A stretch of DNA of 64,000 bases from Lentilactobacillus senioris DSM 24302 = JCM 17472 (GCF_001436555.1 NZ_AYZR01000008.1:79248-143247), one strand, 5' to 3'. Counted from the stretch's first letter, positions 30,266-40,978 are shown. A program made the numbers and translations. The notes: generated from the letters alone by a model not told the origin.

Positions 30266-31009
30266 ATGATTGCACGACCAGAACCATTTTATTTTAAGCA
30301 CGGACCACAAGGAATTATTTTACTACACGCCTTTGCGAGTAATCCTAATGATGTGCGATTGTTGGCACGACAACTTGAACGCCTGAATTATTCAGTCTAT
30401 GCTCCTATGTTAACGGGCCATGGCACTGGCGATTTTACGGATATTTTAGTGAATGCTAATCCCCAAATTTGGCAAGCAGACGTCCAAAAAGCTATTGAAT
30501 TTATGCGTGCTGAACAAATGGAGTCCATTAGTATTTTTGGGATTTCTCTAGGGGGCATTTTTGCCACTTGGGCATTAGAAGAAGATCCCCAACTATTAAT
30601 GGGAGGTGCGTTTGGATCTCCGATCGTCAGTGACGATAATTTTAATGTTCATGGTACGTTTATGCAGATGGCAAAGGCGGACTATCAACGACAAAAGATG
30701 TCTCAGTCGATGATGACAGAAAAGCTGGCTTGGTTAGATGATCATGTGGATGATCAACTGGCTGCGATTGCTAGTTTTACGCATGAAGTGGCTGCTAAGT
30801 TAGCAACTATTAAGCAACCTTATTTCATAGCTCAAGGAACCAGAGATGAGATTATTAATCCTAATAGTGGTAAGCGACTAGCAGAGGTACTTATTGGTCA
30901 TAATGCTCAATTTCATGAATATGATGCTGGCCACATGCTAACAGTTAATGGCGCTCATCATCAGTTAGAAGAAGATTTAATTTCCTTTTTGAAGGAAAAC
31001 AATAAATAG
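30266..31009 (+). CDS. est: Carboxylesterase, alpha/beta hydrolase
   Basis: A 247-aa cytosolic alpha/beta hydrolase similar to the Est carboxylesterases encoded between secG and rnr in Firmicutes. The nucleophile elbow is GISLGG with Ser94; the acid is in GTRDEIINP and the His in YDAGHML. Natural substrate unknown, probably short-chain esters. GAGGAGGG precedes the ATG; 17 nt separate it from rnr. Confidence 0.88.
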   Translation: MIARPEPFYFKHGPQGIILLHAFASNPNDVRLLARQLERLNYSVYAPMLTGHGTGDFTDILVNANPQIWQADVQKAIEFMRAEQMESISIFGISLGGIFATWALEEDPQLLMGGAFGSPIVSDDNFNVHGTFMQMAKADYQRQKMSQSMMTEKLAWLDDHVDDQLAAIASFTHEVAAKLATIKQPYFIAQGTRDEIINPNSGKRLAEVLIGHNAQFHEYDAGHMLTVNGAHHQLEEDLISFLKENNK

Positions 31010-31026
31010 TAAACGAGGAAAAATGA

Positions 31027-33357
31027 TTGCAAGAGCAAGATAAAAACTTAAAAAAAGAGATAGAAGATGTTTTACGGACTAATCCGGATGCGGCTTTTAC
31101 CGTTGAAAAAATTGCAGATGTATTGAAGTACCATGGCTCTGCAGCTTTTAAATTAATTGTGCAGGAATTAGTATCACTGGAAAGAGATGAGATGGTGGTA
31201 GTTACCGATAATGGTAGTTTCCAGTTGAATCCGGAAAAGCGTAAACTAACCGGAATTTTCCATGCTAACGATAAAGGTTTTGGATTTGTTGCTTATGATG
31301 AAAATCAGCCAGATGCCTATATCGCTCCTGATAATACTATGTACGCCTTAAATGGTGACGAAGTGGAATTTGAAATCACCAGACCAGCCGCTGGTAGTGA
31401 TCGAGGGCCAGAAGGTAAAGTGGTGGCCATCACCGAAAGAAAATATCAAACGGTGGTAGGTCCATTTAATCAAGGCGAAGATGATCATGGATTTTATGGT
31501 CACCTTAAATTAACCGATAAGAAGATTTCTAAGTATCAATTCTATATTTCAGATATCGGGATCAAACCAACTGCAGGAGAGGTTGTAACCGCTCAAATTA
31601 CCGAATATCCTAATGCAGAACATCCAGATTACATGGTTGGGATTGCAGAACAGGTCATCGGTTCAGTGGATGATCCTGGAATTGATATTTTACAAATTGT
31701 TTATGCTCACGATATTCCCGCAGAATTCCCTACTGATGTATTGGAAGCAGCGGATGCTATTCCAGACCATGTCTTAGACGAAGAATTAGAAGGTCGAGAA
31801 GATATTACTGACCAAACGTTGGTGACTATTGATGGCGAATCTTCAAAGGATTTGGATGATGCCGTTACTGTTTGGAAACTACCAAACGGCAATTACCATT
31901 TAGGGGTTCATATTGCTGACGTTAGTCATTACGTTACCCCAGGGAGTGTCATCGATAAAGAAGCTTATCAACGGGGAACTTCAGTTTATTTAACTGATCG
32001 AGTAATTCCAATGTTGCCTAGAAGGCTTTCTAACGGAATTTGTTCTCTTAACGAGGGTGTTTTACGACTTTGTATGAGTTGTGATATGGAAATTGATCCG
32101 GAAGGTAACGTTATCAAACACCGGATTCACCCAAGTTACATGAAATCAAAAGCACGGATGACTTATACTGCTGTTAACCAAATCATTGAGGCTCATGATG
32201 AAAACACTATGAACCGCTATAAAGATTTGGTACCAATGTTTGAAGATATGGCTGATTTACACCGAATTCTTTACAAGAACCGGAAAAATCATGGTGCCAT
32301 TGATTTTGACGATCGCGAAGCAGAAATCATCGTAGACGAAAAAGGTCACGCAGTTGATATTAAACTACGGGTTCGGGGCTTAGCTGAACGAATGATCGAA
32401 TCATTCATGTTGGCTGCTAACGAAACTGTTGCTCAACACTACTTTGAAGCTAACGTGCCATTTCTTTACCGGGTCCATGAAACCCCAGATGCTGATCGCA
32501 TTAAGAACTTCTATGAATTTTTAACTGCTTTCGGGATTAACGTTAAGGGTGATCCAGAACACATCAAGCCTAAAACTTTACAAAACGTGTTAAAGAAAGT
32601 TGCTGGCCAACCCGAAGAAGCCATGGTTTCGGTGATGTTGTTAAGAAGTTTGAAGCAAGCTAAGTATTCTGATCAATCACTAGGACACTTCGGATTAGCT
32701 GCACCATTTTACACCCACTTTACTTCACCAATTCGACGATACCCAGATACTACGGTTCACCGTTTAATTCATTATTATGAAGATAATGGTATTAACGCTG
32801 AAACTAAGAAAACTTATGCTGGCGTATTAGACGAAATCGCAGTTCATTCTTCTGAAACAGAACGGCGAGCAGTTGATGCAGAACGGGATACTGACGCAAT
32901 GAAGAAGGCTGAATATATGGCTGATCACGTTGGTGAAGAATTTGATGCTGTAATCAGCTCTGTGCTTAAGTTTGGGATGTTTGTGGAACTACCTAACACA
33001 GTAGAAGGGTTGGTCCATATTAGCCGAATGAATGATGATTACTACGAATATGTAGAACAATTCATGGCTTTGGTAGGTCGCGGCACTCGTCGGACTTATA
33101 AGATGGGTCAACCAATTCGAGTTAAGGTGGTTAATGTTGACGTGGAACATAGTGCAGTTGACTTTGATATCGTTAATCCGGAAGAAACGCCAGTTAGTGA
33201 TATTTTGCCTAAACGCAAGCCACGTTCTAATAACGGCCGCAGAAATAACGACCATCGTCGCAGCAATAAAGATGGTCAAAAGAATCATCACGGTGGTAAT
33301 CGCAATGGTTCTCAACGAAGAAATAATTCTCAATCGGGAAACAAACCACGCCACTAA
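31027..33357 (+). CDS. rnr: Ribonuclease R
   Basis: Processive 3'-5' exoribonuclease for structured RNA, also used in tmRNA-mediated quality control with SmpB. 776 aa: N-terminal winged-helix and cold-shock-like domains, RNB catalytic domain with conserved acidic residues in TIDGESSKDLDDAV, then S1 domain and an Arg/Asn/Lys/His-rich tail (last about 45 residues). TTG start with GAGGAAAAA. Next gene is smpB. Confidence 0.95.
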   Translation: MQEQDKNLKKEIEDVLRTNPDAAFTVEKIADVLKYHGSAAFKLIVQELVSLERDEMVVVTDNGSFQLNPEKRKLTGIFHANDKGFGFVAYDENQPDAYIAPDNTMYALNGDEVEFEITRPAAGSDRGPEGKVVAITERKYQTVVGPFNQGEDDHGFYGHLKLTDKKISKYQFYISDIGIKPTAGEVVTAQITEYPNAEHPDYMVGIAEQVIGSVDDPGIDILQIVYAHDIPAEFPTDVLEAADAIPDHVLDEELEGREDITDQTLVTIDGESSKDLDDAVTVWKLPNGNYHLGVHIADVSHYVTPGSVIDKEAYQRGTSVYLTDRVIPMLPRRLSNGICSLNEGVLRLCMSCDMEIDPEGNVIKHRIHPSYMKSKARMTYTAVNQIIEAHDENTMNRYKDLVPMFEDMADLHRILYKNRKNHGAIDFDDREAEIIVDEKGHAVDIKLRVRGLAERMIESFMLAANETVAQHYFEANVPFLYRVHETPDADRIKNFYEFLTAFGINVKGDPEHIKPKTLQNVLKKVAGQPEEAMVSVMLLRSLKQAKYSDQSLGHFGLAAPFYTHFTSPIRRYPDTTVHRLIHYYEDNGINAETKKTYAGVLDEIAVHSSETERRAVDAERDTDAMKKAEYMADHVGEEFDAVISSVLKFGMFVELPNTVEGLVHISRMNDDYYEYVEQFMALVGRGTRRTYKMGQPIRVKVVNVDVEHSAVDFDIVNPEETPVSDILPKRKPRSNNGRRNNDHRRSNKDGQKNHHGGNRNGSQRRNNSQSGNKPRH

Positions 33358-33381
33358 TTTTTTAGTAAAGGGGTGAGCCAA

Positions 33382-33855
33382 TTGGTTAAACATAAGCCAA
33401 CGCCCAAAGATGATAATTTAATTGCTACAAACCGAAAAGCTCGTCATGACTATTCGATTTCTGACACCTATGAAGCTGGAATTGTTTTAACTGGTACGGA
33501 AATCAAGTCTTTACGGGATCGACGAGTTAACTTAAAAGATGGTTTTGTTCAAATTCGTAATGGAGAAGCTTGGTTGATGAATGTGCATATCAGTGAGTAT
33601 GCACAAGGCAATCAGTTTAATCACGATCCATTACGTAATCGGAAACTGTTGTTGCACCAAAAAGAAATCAATAAACTCCAGCAAGCTACTAAGGAAAAGG
33701 GAATTACAATTGTTCCCTTAAAGATGTACCTTAAAAATGGCTTTGCAAAAGTGTTGATTGGAGTAGCAACTGGGAAACACGAATACGATAAACGTGAAGA
33801 TATTAAAGCACGGGATCAAAAGCGCCAAATTGATCGTGTGATGAAACACTACTAA
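33382..33855 (+). CDS. smpB: SsrA (tmRNA)-binding protein SmpB
   Basis: Binds tmRNA and brings it to stalled ribosomes. 157 aa, with [33 protein letters not shown] and the basic C-terminal tail. TTG at 33382 gives a family-like start and suits the AAAGGGGTG site; the in-frame GTG at 33373 overlaps that site. Lies 24 nt after rnr. The tmRNA gene itself is not in this window. Confidence 0.94.
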   Translation: MVKHKPTPKDDNLIATNRKARHDYSISDTYEAGIVLTGTEIKSLRDRRVNLKDGFVQIRNGEAWLMNVHISEYAQGNQFNHDPLRNRKLLLHQKEINKLQQATKEKGITIVPLKMYLKNGFAKVLIGVATGKHEYDKREDIKARDQKRQIDRVMKHY

Positions 33856-33856
33856 T

Positions 33857-33891
33857 AAAAAAGACAACCCTAATAGGGTTGTCTTTTTTAT
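33857..33891. terminator. Bidirectional terminator between smpB and the convergent gene
   Basis: AAAAAAGACAACCC / AGGGTTGTCTTTTTT hairpin with A and T tracts on either side. Confidence 0.9.
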
Positions 33892-33902
33892 TTAATGTTA
33901 AG

Positions 33903-34424
33903 TTAGACACCGAATATATCGGGTTGCTTAGTTGTTTTTTTATGGCGGCCAAACAAAGGGGTCATCTGAGGATGTCCCAAAGCAGCGATTAAAGCTAACA
34001 CTATGGGGGTGGATTCATTGTCTGTTAGAATCACTTGACGCCATTGTCCATTTTGACCAAACGGGTCAGCTTTAGCGATTAACCTTGCATGTTGGCGAAT
34101 TTGGTATTTTTGAGTACGTCGATTACCAATTGCTTGCCACGAAGAACTTAGCAAGACGATTTCTGTGGCTAGAATGGAATGATGCCAGTTAGATTTCATT
34201 ATTAGGTTTTTGTCAGCAATGATGGTGAACATGGCATTTTTACCGGCAGTTAGTTGTTTGATTTCTAGGATTTCGATTCCTTGAGGGCTGTATACCGCAA
34301 AACTATCACCAGCAATTCCCCAGGTCCCCATAATTAAAAAACGGGTGCGATGATGCTCATCAACAACCTTGGTAATTTGAGAGTGATCTAATTCAGTTTG
34401 ATTAAAATATAAGTTCATTGTCAT
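33903..34424 (-). CDS. Hypothetical protein, possibly LURP-one/tubby-like fold
   Basis: A 173-aa soluble protein with alternating beta-like segments (FLIMGTWGIAGDSFAVYSPQG; ILEIKQLTAGKNAMFTII). The pattern resembles LURP-one-related (YxjI) proteins, but I am not certain. The C-terminus is basic. Start chosen at the ATG of 34424, with GAGG 9 nt upstream; an in-frame TTG at 34439 overlaps that site. No partner gene is apparent. Confidence 0.65.
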   Translation of the reverse strand: MTMNLYFNQTELDHSQITKVVDEHHRTRFLIMGTWGIAGDSFAVYSPQGIEILEIKQLTAGKNAMFTIIADKNLIMKSNWHHSILATEIVLLSSSWQAIGNRRTQKYQIRQHARLIAKADPFGQNGQWRQVILTDNESTPIVLALIAALGHPQMTPLFGRHKKTTKQPDIFGV

Positions 34425-34528
34425 TTGATCAATCCTCAATTTCGTTTTCTACATTTTAACACGTTCCGATTTTTTAGGGACTGTTATTTAAATAGCAATA
34501 TGATACAATAAATGTTGAGGTGTTGGGA

Positions 34529-35209
34529 ATGAAACCGTTTATTCACAATGACTGGTGGCAAGTTTTAAAACCAGAATTTGAACAGAATTATTATCGGGAT
34601 TTACATAATTTTTTGGTAACTGAATATCAAACCCAAAATATTCATCCTGATATGAATCATATTTTTGAAGCTTTTAACCTAACTCCATTTAGTGAAGTTA
34701 AGGTAGTTATTTTAGGGCAGGATCCGTATCATGGTCCTAACCAGGCCCATGGATTAAGTTTTTCAGTGCAGCCAGGAGTACCAATTCCACCATCGTTGCA
34801 AAATATCTATAAAGAGTTACACACCGATGTAGGATTTGAACCAGTTAACCACGGCTATTTAGTTAGTTGGGCTAAACAAGGAGTTTTAATGCTTAACTCT
34901 GTTTTGACGGTCCGGGATGGTCAGGCTTTTTCACACCGTAACAAGGGGTGGGAACGGTTAACTGACACCGCAATTAAGAGACTATCTGAGCGTGAAAAAA
35001 CGGTAGTCTTTATTCTTTGGGGACGGGCTGCTAGAGACAAGGTCCGGCTAATTGATACAAGTAAAAACATTGTTATTGAGTCTCCACATCCCAGTCCTCT
35101 TTCTGCTCATCGCGGATTTTTTGGTTCTAGACCGTTTTCTAAAACTAATGATGCCTTAATTAAATTGGGTGAAACACCAATTGATTGGCAATTACCCGCG
35201 AACGTGTAA
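34529..35209 (+). CDS. ung: Uracil-DNA glycosylase
   Basis: Removes uracil from DNA. 226 aa with the catalytic [18 protein letters not shown] block and the DNA-intercalation loop [13 protein letters not shown]. The ATG at 34529 follows TTGAGG at 8 nt; an in-frame GTG at 34520 overlaps it. TACAAT at 34504-34509 is a likely -10. Often next to pta in Lactobacillales, as here. Confidence 0.96.
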   Translation: MKPFIHNDWWQVLKPEFEQNYYRDLHNFLVTEYQTQNIHPDMNHIFEAFNLTPFSEVKVVILGQDPYHGPNQAHGLSFSVQPGVPIPPSLQNIYKELHTDVGFEPVNHGYLVSWAKQGVLMLNSVLTVRDGQAFSHRNKGWERLTDTAIKRLSEREKTVVFILWGRAARDKVRLIDTSKNIVIESPHPSPLSAHRGFFGSRPFSKTNDALIKLGETPIDWQLPANV

Positions 35210-35254
35210 TAATTACTTAGTGTTTTAATTAAATTACTTACTGGAGGTTTTACC

Positions 35255-36229
35255 ATGGATTTGTTTGAAAGTATGAAAGCCAAGATTAACGGTAAAAATA
35301 TTAAAATTGTTTTTCCTGAAGGCGATGACGTCCGGATCTTGGGAGCAGCATCTCGTTTAGCCACAGATAATTTAGTTGCCCCAATTGTTTTAGGTGATGA
35401 GGCTGAAATTATGCAATTGGCTGATGACAATAAAATTGATATGAGCCAAGTATCAATTATTGATTATCTAAAACAACCAGCCGATGAAATTGACGCAATG
35501 GTAGCTGCAATTGTTGAACGACGAAATGGTAAAACTGATGAAGCCAAGGCCCGTCAATGGCTTCAAGATCCTAATTACTTTGGGACTACAATGGTTTACA
35601 TGAACAAAGTAGATGGGATGGTTTCAGGTGCCAACCATCCAACTGGTGATACTGTTCGTCCAGCACTCCAAATTATTAAAACCAAGCCAGGGGTTAAATT
35701 AATCAGTGGTGCATTCATTATGCAACGTGATGATGAACGTTATCTATTTGCTGATTGTGCTATTAACATTGAATTAGATGCTGCTGGAATGGCAGAAGTT
35801 GCTGTAGAAAGTGCTGCTACTGCTAGACGATTTGATATTGACCCTAAGGTTGCGTTACTTAGCTTCTCCACTAAAGGCTCTGCTAAGGGAGAGATGGTTA
35901 CCAAGGTTCAAGAAGCTACTAAGTTAGCTCAAGAAAAAGATCCTGAAACGCCAATTGATGGTGAATTACAATTTGATGCAGCTTTTGTTACTTCAGTAGG
36001 GGCTAAAAAGGCACCAGGTTCTAAAGTGGCAGGAAATGCTAATGTCTTTGTCTTCCCAGAACTTCAATCTGGTAACATTGGTTACAAGATTGCTCAACGT
36101 TTAGGCGGTTTTGAAGCAATTGGTCCGATCTTACAAGGTTTAAACCAACCAGTATCAGATCTTTCTCGAGGTGCTAACGAAGAAGATGTTTATAAAGTAG
36201 CTATTATTACTGCTACCCAAGCACTATAA
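35255..36229 (+). CDS. pta: Phosphate acetyltransferase
   Basis: Interconverts acetyl-CoA and acetyl phosphate. 324 aa, full family length, with TMVYMNKVDGMVSGANHPTGDTVRPA and PGSKVAGNANVFVFP, both diagnostic. GGAGG precedes the ATG. The acetyl phosphate formed by pyruvate oxidase (54017-55756) would be a substrate for this enzyme. Confidence 0.95.
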   Translation: MDLFESMKAKINGKNIKIVFPEGDDVRILGAASRLATDNLVAPIVLGDEAEIMQLADDNKIDMSQVSIIDYLKQPADEIDAMVAAIVERRNGKTDEAKARQWLQDPNYFGTTMVYMNKVDGMVSGANHPTGDTVRPALQIIKTKPGVKLISGAFIMQRDDERYLFADCAINIELDAAGMAEVAVESAATARRFDIDPKVALLSFSTKGSAKGEMVTKVQEATKLAQEKDPETPIDGELQFDAAFVTSVGAKKAPGSKVAGNANVFVFPELQSGNIGYKIAQRLGGFEAIGPILQGLNQPVSDLSRGANEEDVYKVAIITATQAL

Positions 36230-36241
36230 TTTAAATATCAA

Positions 36242-36275
36242 AAAAATCCGGACACCATTTGATGTTCGGATTTTA
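36242..36275 (+). terminator. Terminator after pta
   Basis: AAAATCCGGAC / GTTCGGATTTT stem with one G-U pair; the T tract is inside the stem. Confidence 0.65.
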
Positions 36276-36290
36276 CTATTGGAGGTCCAA

Positions 36291-36761
36291 ATGACACAAA
36301 TAATTAAATTAAATACTCCTGATCAAACAATGAAATTGGGCCAAAAATTAGCTCAGTTACTTCAACCACAAGACTTAATATTATTAGATGGAGATTTAGG
36401 TGCTGGTAAAACCACGTTTACTAAGGGATTAGCTAGCGGTTTGGGAATTACAAGACCCGTTAAAAGTCCTACTTTTACAATTGTTCGAGAATATCAAACG
36501 GGGCGTTTACCGCTCTATCATATGGATGTTTACCGATTGGAAGATGGCGGTGGTGAAGAACTGGGGTTAGAAGAGTATATTAACGGTGATGGTGTAGTGG
36601 TTATCGAGTGGTCTGAATTTGTTGCGGCTGAGTTACCGGATGAATTTTTACGAATTAAATTTGAACGTAACGATGAAAATGGGGATAATTCTCGGGTAGC
36701 AACTTTGACCGCTCAAGGTTCACACTATGAAAAACTTTTAGCTGAACTAGGAGAAGTATAA
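36291..36761 (+). CDS. tsaE: tRNA threonylcarbamoyladenosine biosynthesis ATPase TsaE
   Basis: ATPase that works with TsaB and TsaD to make t6A37 in tRNAs reading ANN codons. 156 aa, Walker A GDLGAGKT (34-41), and the conserved PTFTIVREY and HMDVYRLE segments. The ATG at 36291 follows GGAGG. Its stop overlaps the next start by one base. tsaB and tsaD are not nearby. Confidence 0.94.
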   Translation: MTQIIKLNTPDQTMKLGQKLAQLLQPQDLILLDGDLGAGKTTFTKGLASGLGITRPVKSPTFTIVREYQTGRLPLYHMDVYRLEDGGGEELGLEEYINGDGVVVIEWSEFVAAELPDEFLRIKFERNDENGDNSRVATLTAQGSHYEKLLAELGEV

Positions 36762-37243
36762 TGGCCGAAGTTAATATTAGGGTTGCCGAACCAGAAGACG
36801 CAAAGGACATCTTGAATTTATTGCGACAGTTAGAGACGGAGTCAGATACTTTCTTAGTAGATGCAGATTTATCCCAAATTACTGCTGAAATGGAAGCTCA
36901 CCAGATTGAATTAATTAATCAAACTCGTACCAATTTTTTAGGGGTGGCTGAGTATGATGGACAACTAATTGGGATAGTAACAGTTGATGAAGTGGATCAA
37001 AATGGTGAAGTGGGAATTGCAGTTCTAAATGAATTTCAACAAAATGGAATTGCAACTGCTTTGCTAGATATGAGCATTGATTGGGCTGAAAATTATAGTC
37101 AACTAACGGAACTTATCCTTAGTGTTTACGTTGATAATATTGCTGCAGTTAAGCTGTATCGTAATTTTAACTTCGAAGTTATAGCGACGGTGAGTGCTAA
37201 GCGTGCGCAATATCAAATGAAACGCCAATTAAAAAAGGCTTAA
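36761..37243 (+). CDS. GNAT-family N-acetyltransferase
   Basis: A 160-aa acetyltransferase with the GNAT fold: central strand GEVGIAVLNEFQQNGIATALL (acetyl-CoA pyrophosphate loop QQNGIA) and a C-terminal SVYVDNIAAVKLYRNFNFE motif. It is coupled to tsaE by a one-base overlap. Many genomes have rimI or another GNAT gene near tsa genes, but this one is not a clear RimI; the substrate is unknown. Confidence 0.85.
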   Translation: MAEVNIRVAEPEDAKDILNLLRQLETESDTFLVDADLSQITAEMEAHQIELINQTRTNFLGVAEYDGQLIGIVTVDEVDQNGEVGIAVLNEFQQNGIATALLDMSIDWAENYSQLTELILSVYVDNIAAVKLYRNFNFEVIATVSAKRAQYQMKRQLKKA

Positions 37244-37265
37244 CCATTTAGGTTAAGTCTTTTTA
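37228..37265. terminator. Bidirectional terminator, GNAT / exonuclease
   Basis: GCTTAACC / GGTTAAGT stem with A and T runs on the two sides, between converging genes. Confidence 0.75.
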
Positions 37266-37799
37266 GTTTTGCATTTTAATAAATGGTGAAATAGCAGCAT
37301 GCCCAAATTGTTGTTCTTGAGCAATCAAAATATTGGCACAAGCAACACTATCATCCAAAGCATTATGGTGATTTTCTAAAGTAATATTTAATTGGTCACA
37401 CACTGTATTTAATTTATAATTTTCGAACTGCGGATAGAAATTACGAGAAGTTTTGACGGTATCTAAAGTGGGGTATTTAACTAGTGGAATAGCATAACGT
37501 TCCAACGACTTTTTTAAAACGCTGTTATCAAATGAAGCGTTATGGGCCACAATCAATTGTTGGGATGCAAATAGATCTTGAATATGATCCCAAATCATAG
37601 GAAAGGTGGGAGCACCTAATACATCTGCTTCATGGATTCCGTGGACTTTAATATTTTGCCAGTCAAAGTTAGTTTCTGGATTAATTAAAGAATAAAATTT
37701 AGAAGTTACCTGGTCATTTTCTACCAGGGTTAGGGCAATTGAGCAGGCGCTAGCTCGCTTTCTAGATGCCGTTTCAAAGTCCATTGCTACAAAATTCAT
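37263..37799 (-). CDS. DnaQ-like 3'-5' exonuclease
   Basis: A 178-aa DEDDh-type exonuclease similar to the proofreading epsilon domain. Catalytic residues are visible: Asp7 and Glu9 in AMDFETA, Asp in NASFD, and HNALDD near the C-terminus. It stands alone, without polymerase or BRCT domains; stand-alone copies act on DNA or RNA ends. GAGGTGATT upstream of the ATG. Confidence 0.88.
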   Translation of the reverse strand: MNFVAMDFETASRKRASACSIALTLVENDQVTSKFYSLINPETNFDWQNIKVHGIHEADVLGAPTFPMIWDHIQDLFASQQLIVAHNASFDNSVLKKSLERYAIPLVKYPTLDTVKTSRNFYPQFENYKLNTVCDQLNITLENHHNALDDSVACANILIAQEQQFGHAAISPFIKMQN

Positions 37800-37919
37800 C
37801 TAATCACCTCACAATCGTCAAAAGTATAACGGTTGAAATAGTAAAATGCAAGGAAGTAATTTGCTCACCGCCCTATTAATCGGGTAAAATAAGGTATTAA
37901 ACAAAAAAGGATCGAGAAT

Positions 37920-38834
37920 ATGCAGACAAGAGAAATATTTGAGGAACATTTTAATTCCCAACTGGAAATGTATTTTGATCAACCATTGGGGCTTTACACC
38001 CATACCAAAACCGGAGGACCTGCTGATGTGGTTGCTTTTCCTACCTCTAAGGAGCAAGTCCAAGCATTAGTCCAAATTGCTAATGATAACCAAGTACCGG
38101 TTACTGTTATTGGAAATGCCAGTAATTTAATTATTAGAGATGGTGGCATTCGAGGATTAGTAATTATCTTAACTAAGATGACTGACGTGAAAGTAAGTCA
38201 AAATGAAATTACGGCGTGTGCCGGGGCCGCGATCATTGAAGTTACCAAGGTAGCCCAGGGAGCCAGCTTAACTGGACTAGAATTTGCTGCGGGAATTCCC
38301 GGTAGTGTGGGAGGCGCCATTTTTATGAACGCTGGAGCCTATGGTGGCGAAATTAAAGAAGTAGCTACCGGGGCAGATGTGTTAACCGCTCAAGGTGAAT
38401 TTAAGCATTTAGATGCAGAAGAACTAGACTTTGGTTATCGTCATAGTAGTGTTCAAGATAACGATGACATCGTTTTAAGTGCTACCTTTACTCTTCAACC
38501 GGGAGATCCGGTAGCTATTCAAGCTCAAATGGATGATTTAAACGCTCGTCGAGCTGCCAAACAGCCTTTGGAACTACCATCTTGTGGGAGTGTCTTTAAA
38601 CGACCTACTGGCTACTTTGCGGGTAAGCTAATTCATGATGCCGGCTTGCAAGGATTTCAAATTGGTGGTGCTCAGGTATCTACTAAGCACGCTGGTTTTA
38701 TCGTTAACGTTGGTGGTGCTACAGCGACTAACTATATGGATGTGATTCGTCACGTCCAAGAAACCGTTTTGGATAAATTTGGAGTGGTATTAGAAACTGA
38801 AGTTAGAATCCTAGGTGAAAATCCTCGAATTTAA
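37920..38834 (+). CDS. murB: UDP-N-acetylenolpyruvoylglucosamine reductase
   Basis: FAD enzyme that makes UDP-MurNAc in peptidoglycan synthesis. 304 aa: [42 protein letters not shown], catalytic Ser in SCGSVFKRP (type II-like), and [22 protein letters not shown] precedes the ATG. 14 nt before the antiporter gene. Confidence 0.96.
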   Translation: MQTREIFEEHFNSQLEMYFDQPLGLYTHTKTGGPADVVAFPTSKEQVQALVQIANDNQVPVTVIGNASNLIIRDGGIRGLVIILTKMTDVKVSQNEITACAGAAIIEVTKVAQGASLTGLEFAAGIPGSVGGAIFMNAGAYGGEIKEVATGADVLTAQGEFKHLDAEELDFGYRHSSVQDNDDIVLSATFTLQPGDPVAIQAQMDDLNARRAAKQPLELPSCGSVFKRPTGYFAGKLIHDAGLQGFQIGGAQVSTKHAGFIVNVGGATATNYMDVIRHVQETVLDKFGVVLETEVRILGENPRI

Positions 38835-38848
38835 AGGGGGCTACTTAA

Positions 38849-40978
38849 TTGGAAATATTAGAATCAGTAATTATGCTGATTAGTTTAGTATTGGTCTCCA
38901 ATATTTTGGACCACTTTATTCCGGCAATTCCTGTTAGTTTAATTCAAGTAGGATTGGGATTAATCATGGCATTAGCGTTTAAAACGACAATCCCGCTTGA
39001 AACAGATTGGTTCTTATTGCTATTCGTGGCGCCATTACTGTTTAACGATGGTCGGAGGTTTCCTAAGAAGGAGTTATGGAAACTTCGAGGTCCGATTATG
39101 GCTAATGCCATCTGGTTGGTATTTTTAACGACTATAGTAGGTGGTTTTGCCTTTCATTTATTGATGCCAGCAATGCCGTTGGCTGTATGTATAGCGTTAG
39201 CAGCTATTTTATCGCCCACTGATCCGGTGGCTGTTCAGTCTATCTCGCAAAGAGTTGACTTGCCAGAAAATGTTTTGCATTTAGTTAGTGGTGAAAGCCT
39301 TATTAACGATGCTAGTGGCCTGATTGCGTTTAAATACGCAATTGCCGCTACCGTAAGCGGTACGTTTGTATTGTCTAAAGCTGCATTGGATTTTACCTAT
39401 ATTAGTTTAGTGGGCTTTGCCGTAGGGGCCGTTTTAATGATCGCCATTTTGTTGTTAGAAGAATGGCTATATCGTCACGGAATCAATGACGTAATCTTTA
39501 TCACGGTTCTTCAAATCACAACGCCGTTTGTTATTTACCTGTTAACCGAAGAACTAACTCATGCTTCAGGAGTGATTGCGGTGGTAACCGCTGGAATTAT
39601 TTCTCACATTTATGATGGAGGAATTAAAAATCAGCCGGAATTAACCCTGGTGCGAGAAAAAACTTGGGATATTATTATCTATACGCTAAACGGAATCGTG
39701 TTTCTGATTTTGGGCGTAGAGCTACCGTTAGCTACTACTAAATTAATCGTGGACGATCAAATTAGTACGCTTGGGGCCCTTGGTATTTCATTTTTAGTTT
39801 GGGTAATTTTGCTCTTAATTCGGGTGCTTTGGATTTTTATTTACCAAGTGGCCAACAGATCTAAGAAGCAGGAGTTCAGTACTAAAACAGTTCGTTATAG
39901 CTTTAAAATGGCTATATTAGCTGGTTTATCTGGAGTGCGTGGAGCAGTAACGATGGCAGGGGTACTGTCAGTACCATTAGTTATTAATTCTGGAGCTGCC
40001 TTTCCAGCTAGATCATTAATGCTGTTTGTGGCTGCTGGCGTAATTATTATCAGCTTGGTAGCAGCTACCATTACCTTACCGTTGGTCTCTGCTAGCAAAG
40101 GGCCTATTGTTACCAGAGCATTAGCAGCATCGCGCAATGCTAATTTTGGCGAGACCAATGAGCAACCGGCATCCGCGGAAAAAATTAGTGAAGATGAAGC
40201 TCGAATTTACATTATGAAAATGGCCATCCAAAAAATTGAAGAGGAACGACGAGAGGAAAATTCTCGAGAAGTTTTTGAATTAATTTTAGATTACCAATTT
40301 CTGATTCGAAATTTAGAGTTGAAATTGCAAGATACAGATGCAATGAATAAGGTCTTGGCGGACGAATTAGCCCTGCGGCGAGTGGCTTTAGCAGGTGAAC
40401 GGGAAGCTTTAGAAAAGCTACATTCTGAAAATTCTATTTCCGACAAAACCTATGCGTTTGCTAATCGGCGACTAGCTCATCAGGAAACACAGTTACAGCA
40501 TTCTTATATTGCTCATGCTAATCATCGTGGCAGTGACATTGTTTACTGGCTGAAACGAGCTAAAAAGTGGTTGGCAGTGCGATTCTACCAGAGCAAAGAA
40601 ACTGACGTGGAAATGGCTGAATTTTCACTAGCTCAGCGAGAGCAAGCTAAGGCAGCGATTCAAAGTTTGTCTCAGTATCTGGCTCGAGATGATATTGCTC
40701 AGCAACGTTTTGAAAGTCAGTCAGTTTATCATTTGATTGTGCGTTACCGAAATCAAATTGAACGAGCTGGCAATTCTAACGAACAATTTCAAGCTGAGCG
40801 AGATGAACGACAGTATCAAAATTTACGAGTTCGTGGATTAGCCGCTGAAAGAGAAGGGGTCCAAATTTTATTGGAACAAGGACACATTGATTGGTCGCTA
40901 GCCACTAAGTTGAGACAATACATCAATTATTCAGAAACAGTATTAATTACTGATAATGGAGAAGATGAATCAAACTAA
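38849..40978 (+). CDS. CPA1-family Na+/H+ antiporter
   Basis: A 709-aa monovalent cation/proton antiporter. About 12 membrane helices span residues 1-430, with the conserved LSPTDPVAV and SLINDASG motifs that carry transport carboxylates. The last 270 residues are a charged, Gln/Glu/Arg-rich helical cytoplasmic domain, probably coiled coil. TTG start after AAAGGGGG. Likely pH and sodium homeostasis. Confidence 0.9.
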   Translation: MEILESVIMLISLVLVSNILDHFIPAIPVSLIQVGLGLIMALAFKTTIPLETDWFLLLFVAPLLFNDGRRFPKKELWKLRGPIMANAIWLVFLTTIVGGFAFHLLMPAMPLAVCIALAAILSPTDPVAVQSISQRVDLPENVLHLVSGESLINDASGLIAFKYAIAATVSGTFVLSKAALDFTYISLVGFAVGAVLMIAILLLEEWLYRHGINDVIFITVLQITTPFVIYLLTEELTHASGVIAVVTAGIISHIYDGGIKNQPELTLVREKTWDIIIYTLNGIVFLILGVELPLATTKLIVDDQISTLGALGISFLVWVILLLIRVLWIFIYQVANRSKKQEFSTKTVRYSFKMAILAGLSGVRGAVTMAGVLSVPLVINSGAAFPARSLMLFVAAGVIIISLVAATITLPLVSASKGPIVTRALAASRNANFGETNEQPASAEKISEDEARIYIMKMAIQKIEEERREENSREVFELILDYQFLIRNLELKLQDTDAMNKVLADELALRRVALAGEREALEKLHSENSISDKTYAFANRRLAHQETQLQHSYIAHANHRGSDIVYWLKRAKKWLAVRFYQSKETDVEMAEFSLAQREQAKAAIQSLSQYLARDDIAQQRFESQSVYHLIVRYRNQIERAGNSNEQFQAERDERQYQNLRVRGLAAEREGVQILLEQGHIDWSLATKLRQYINYSETVLITDNGEDESN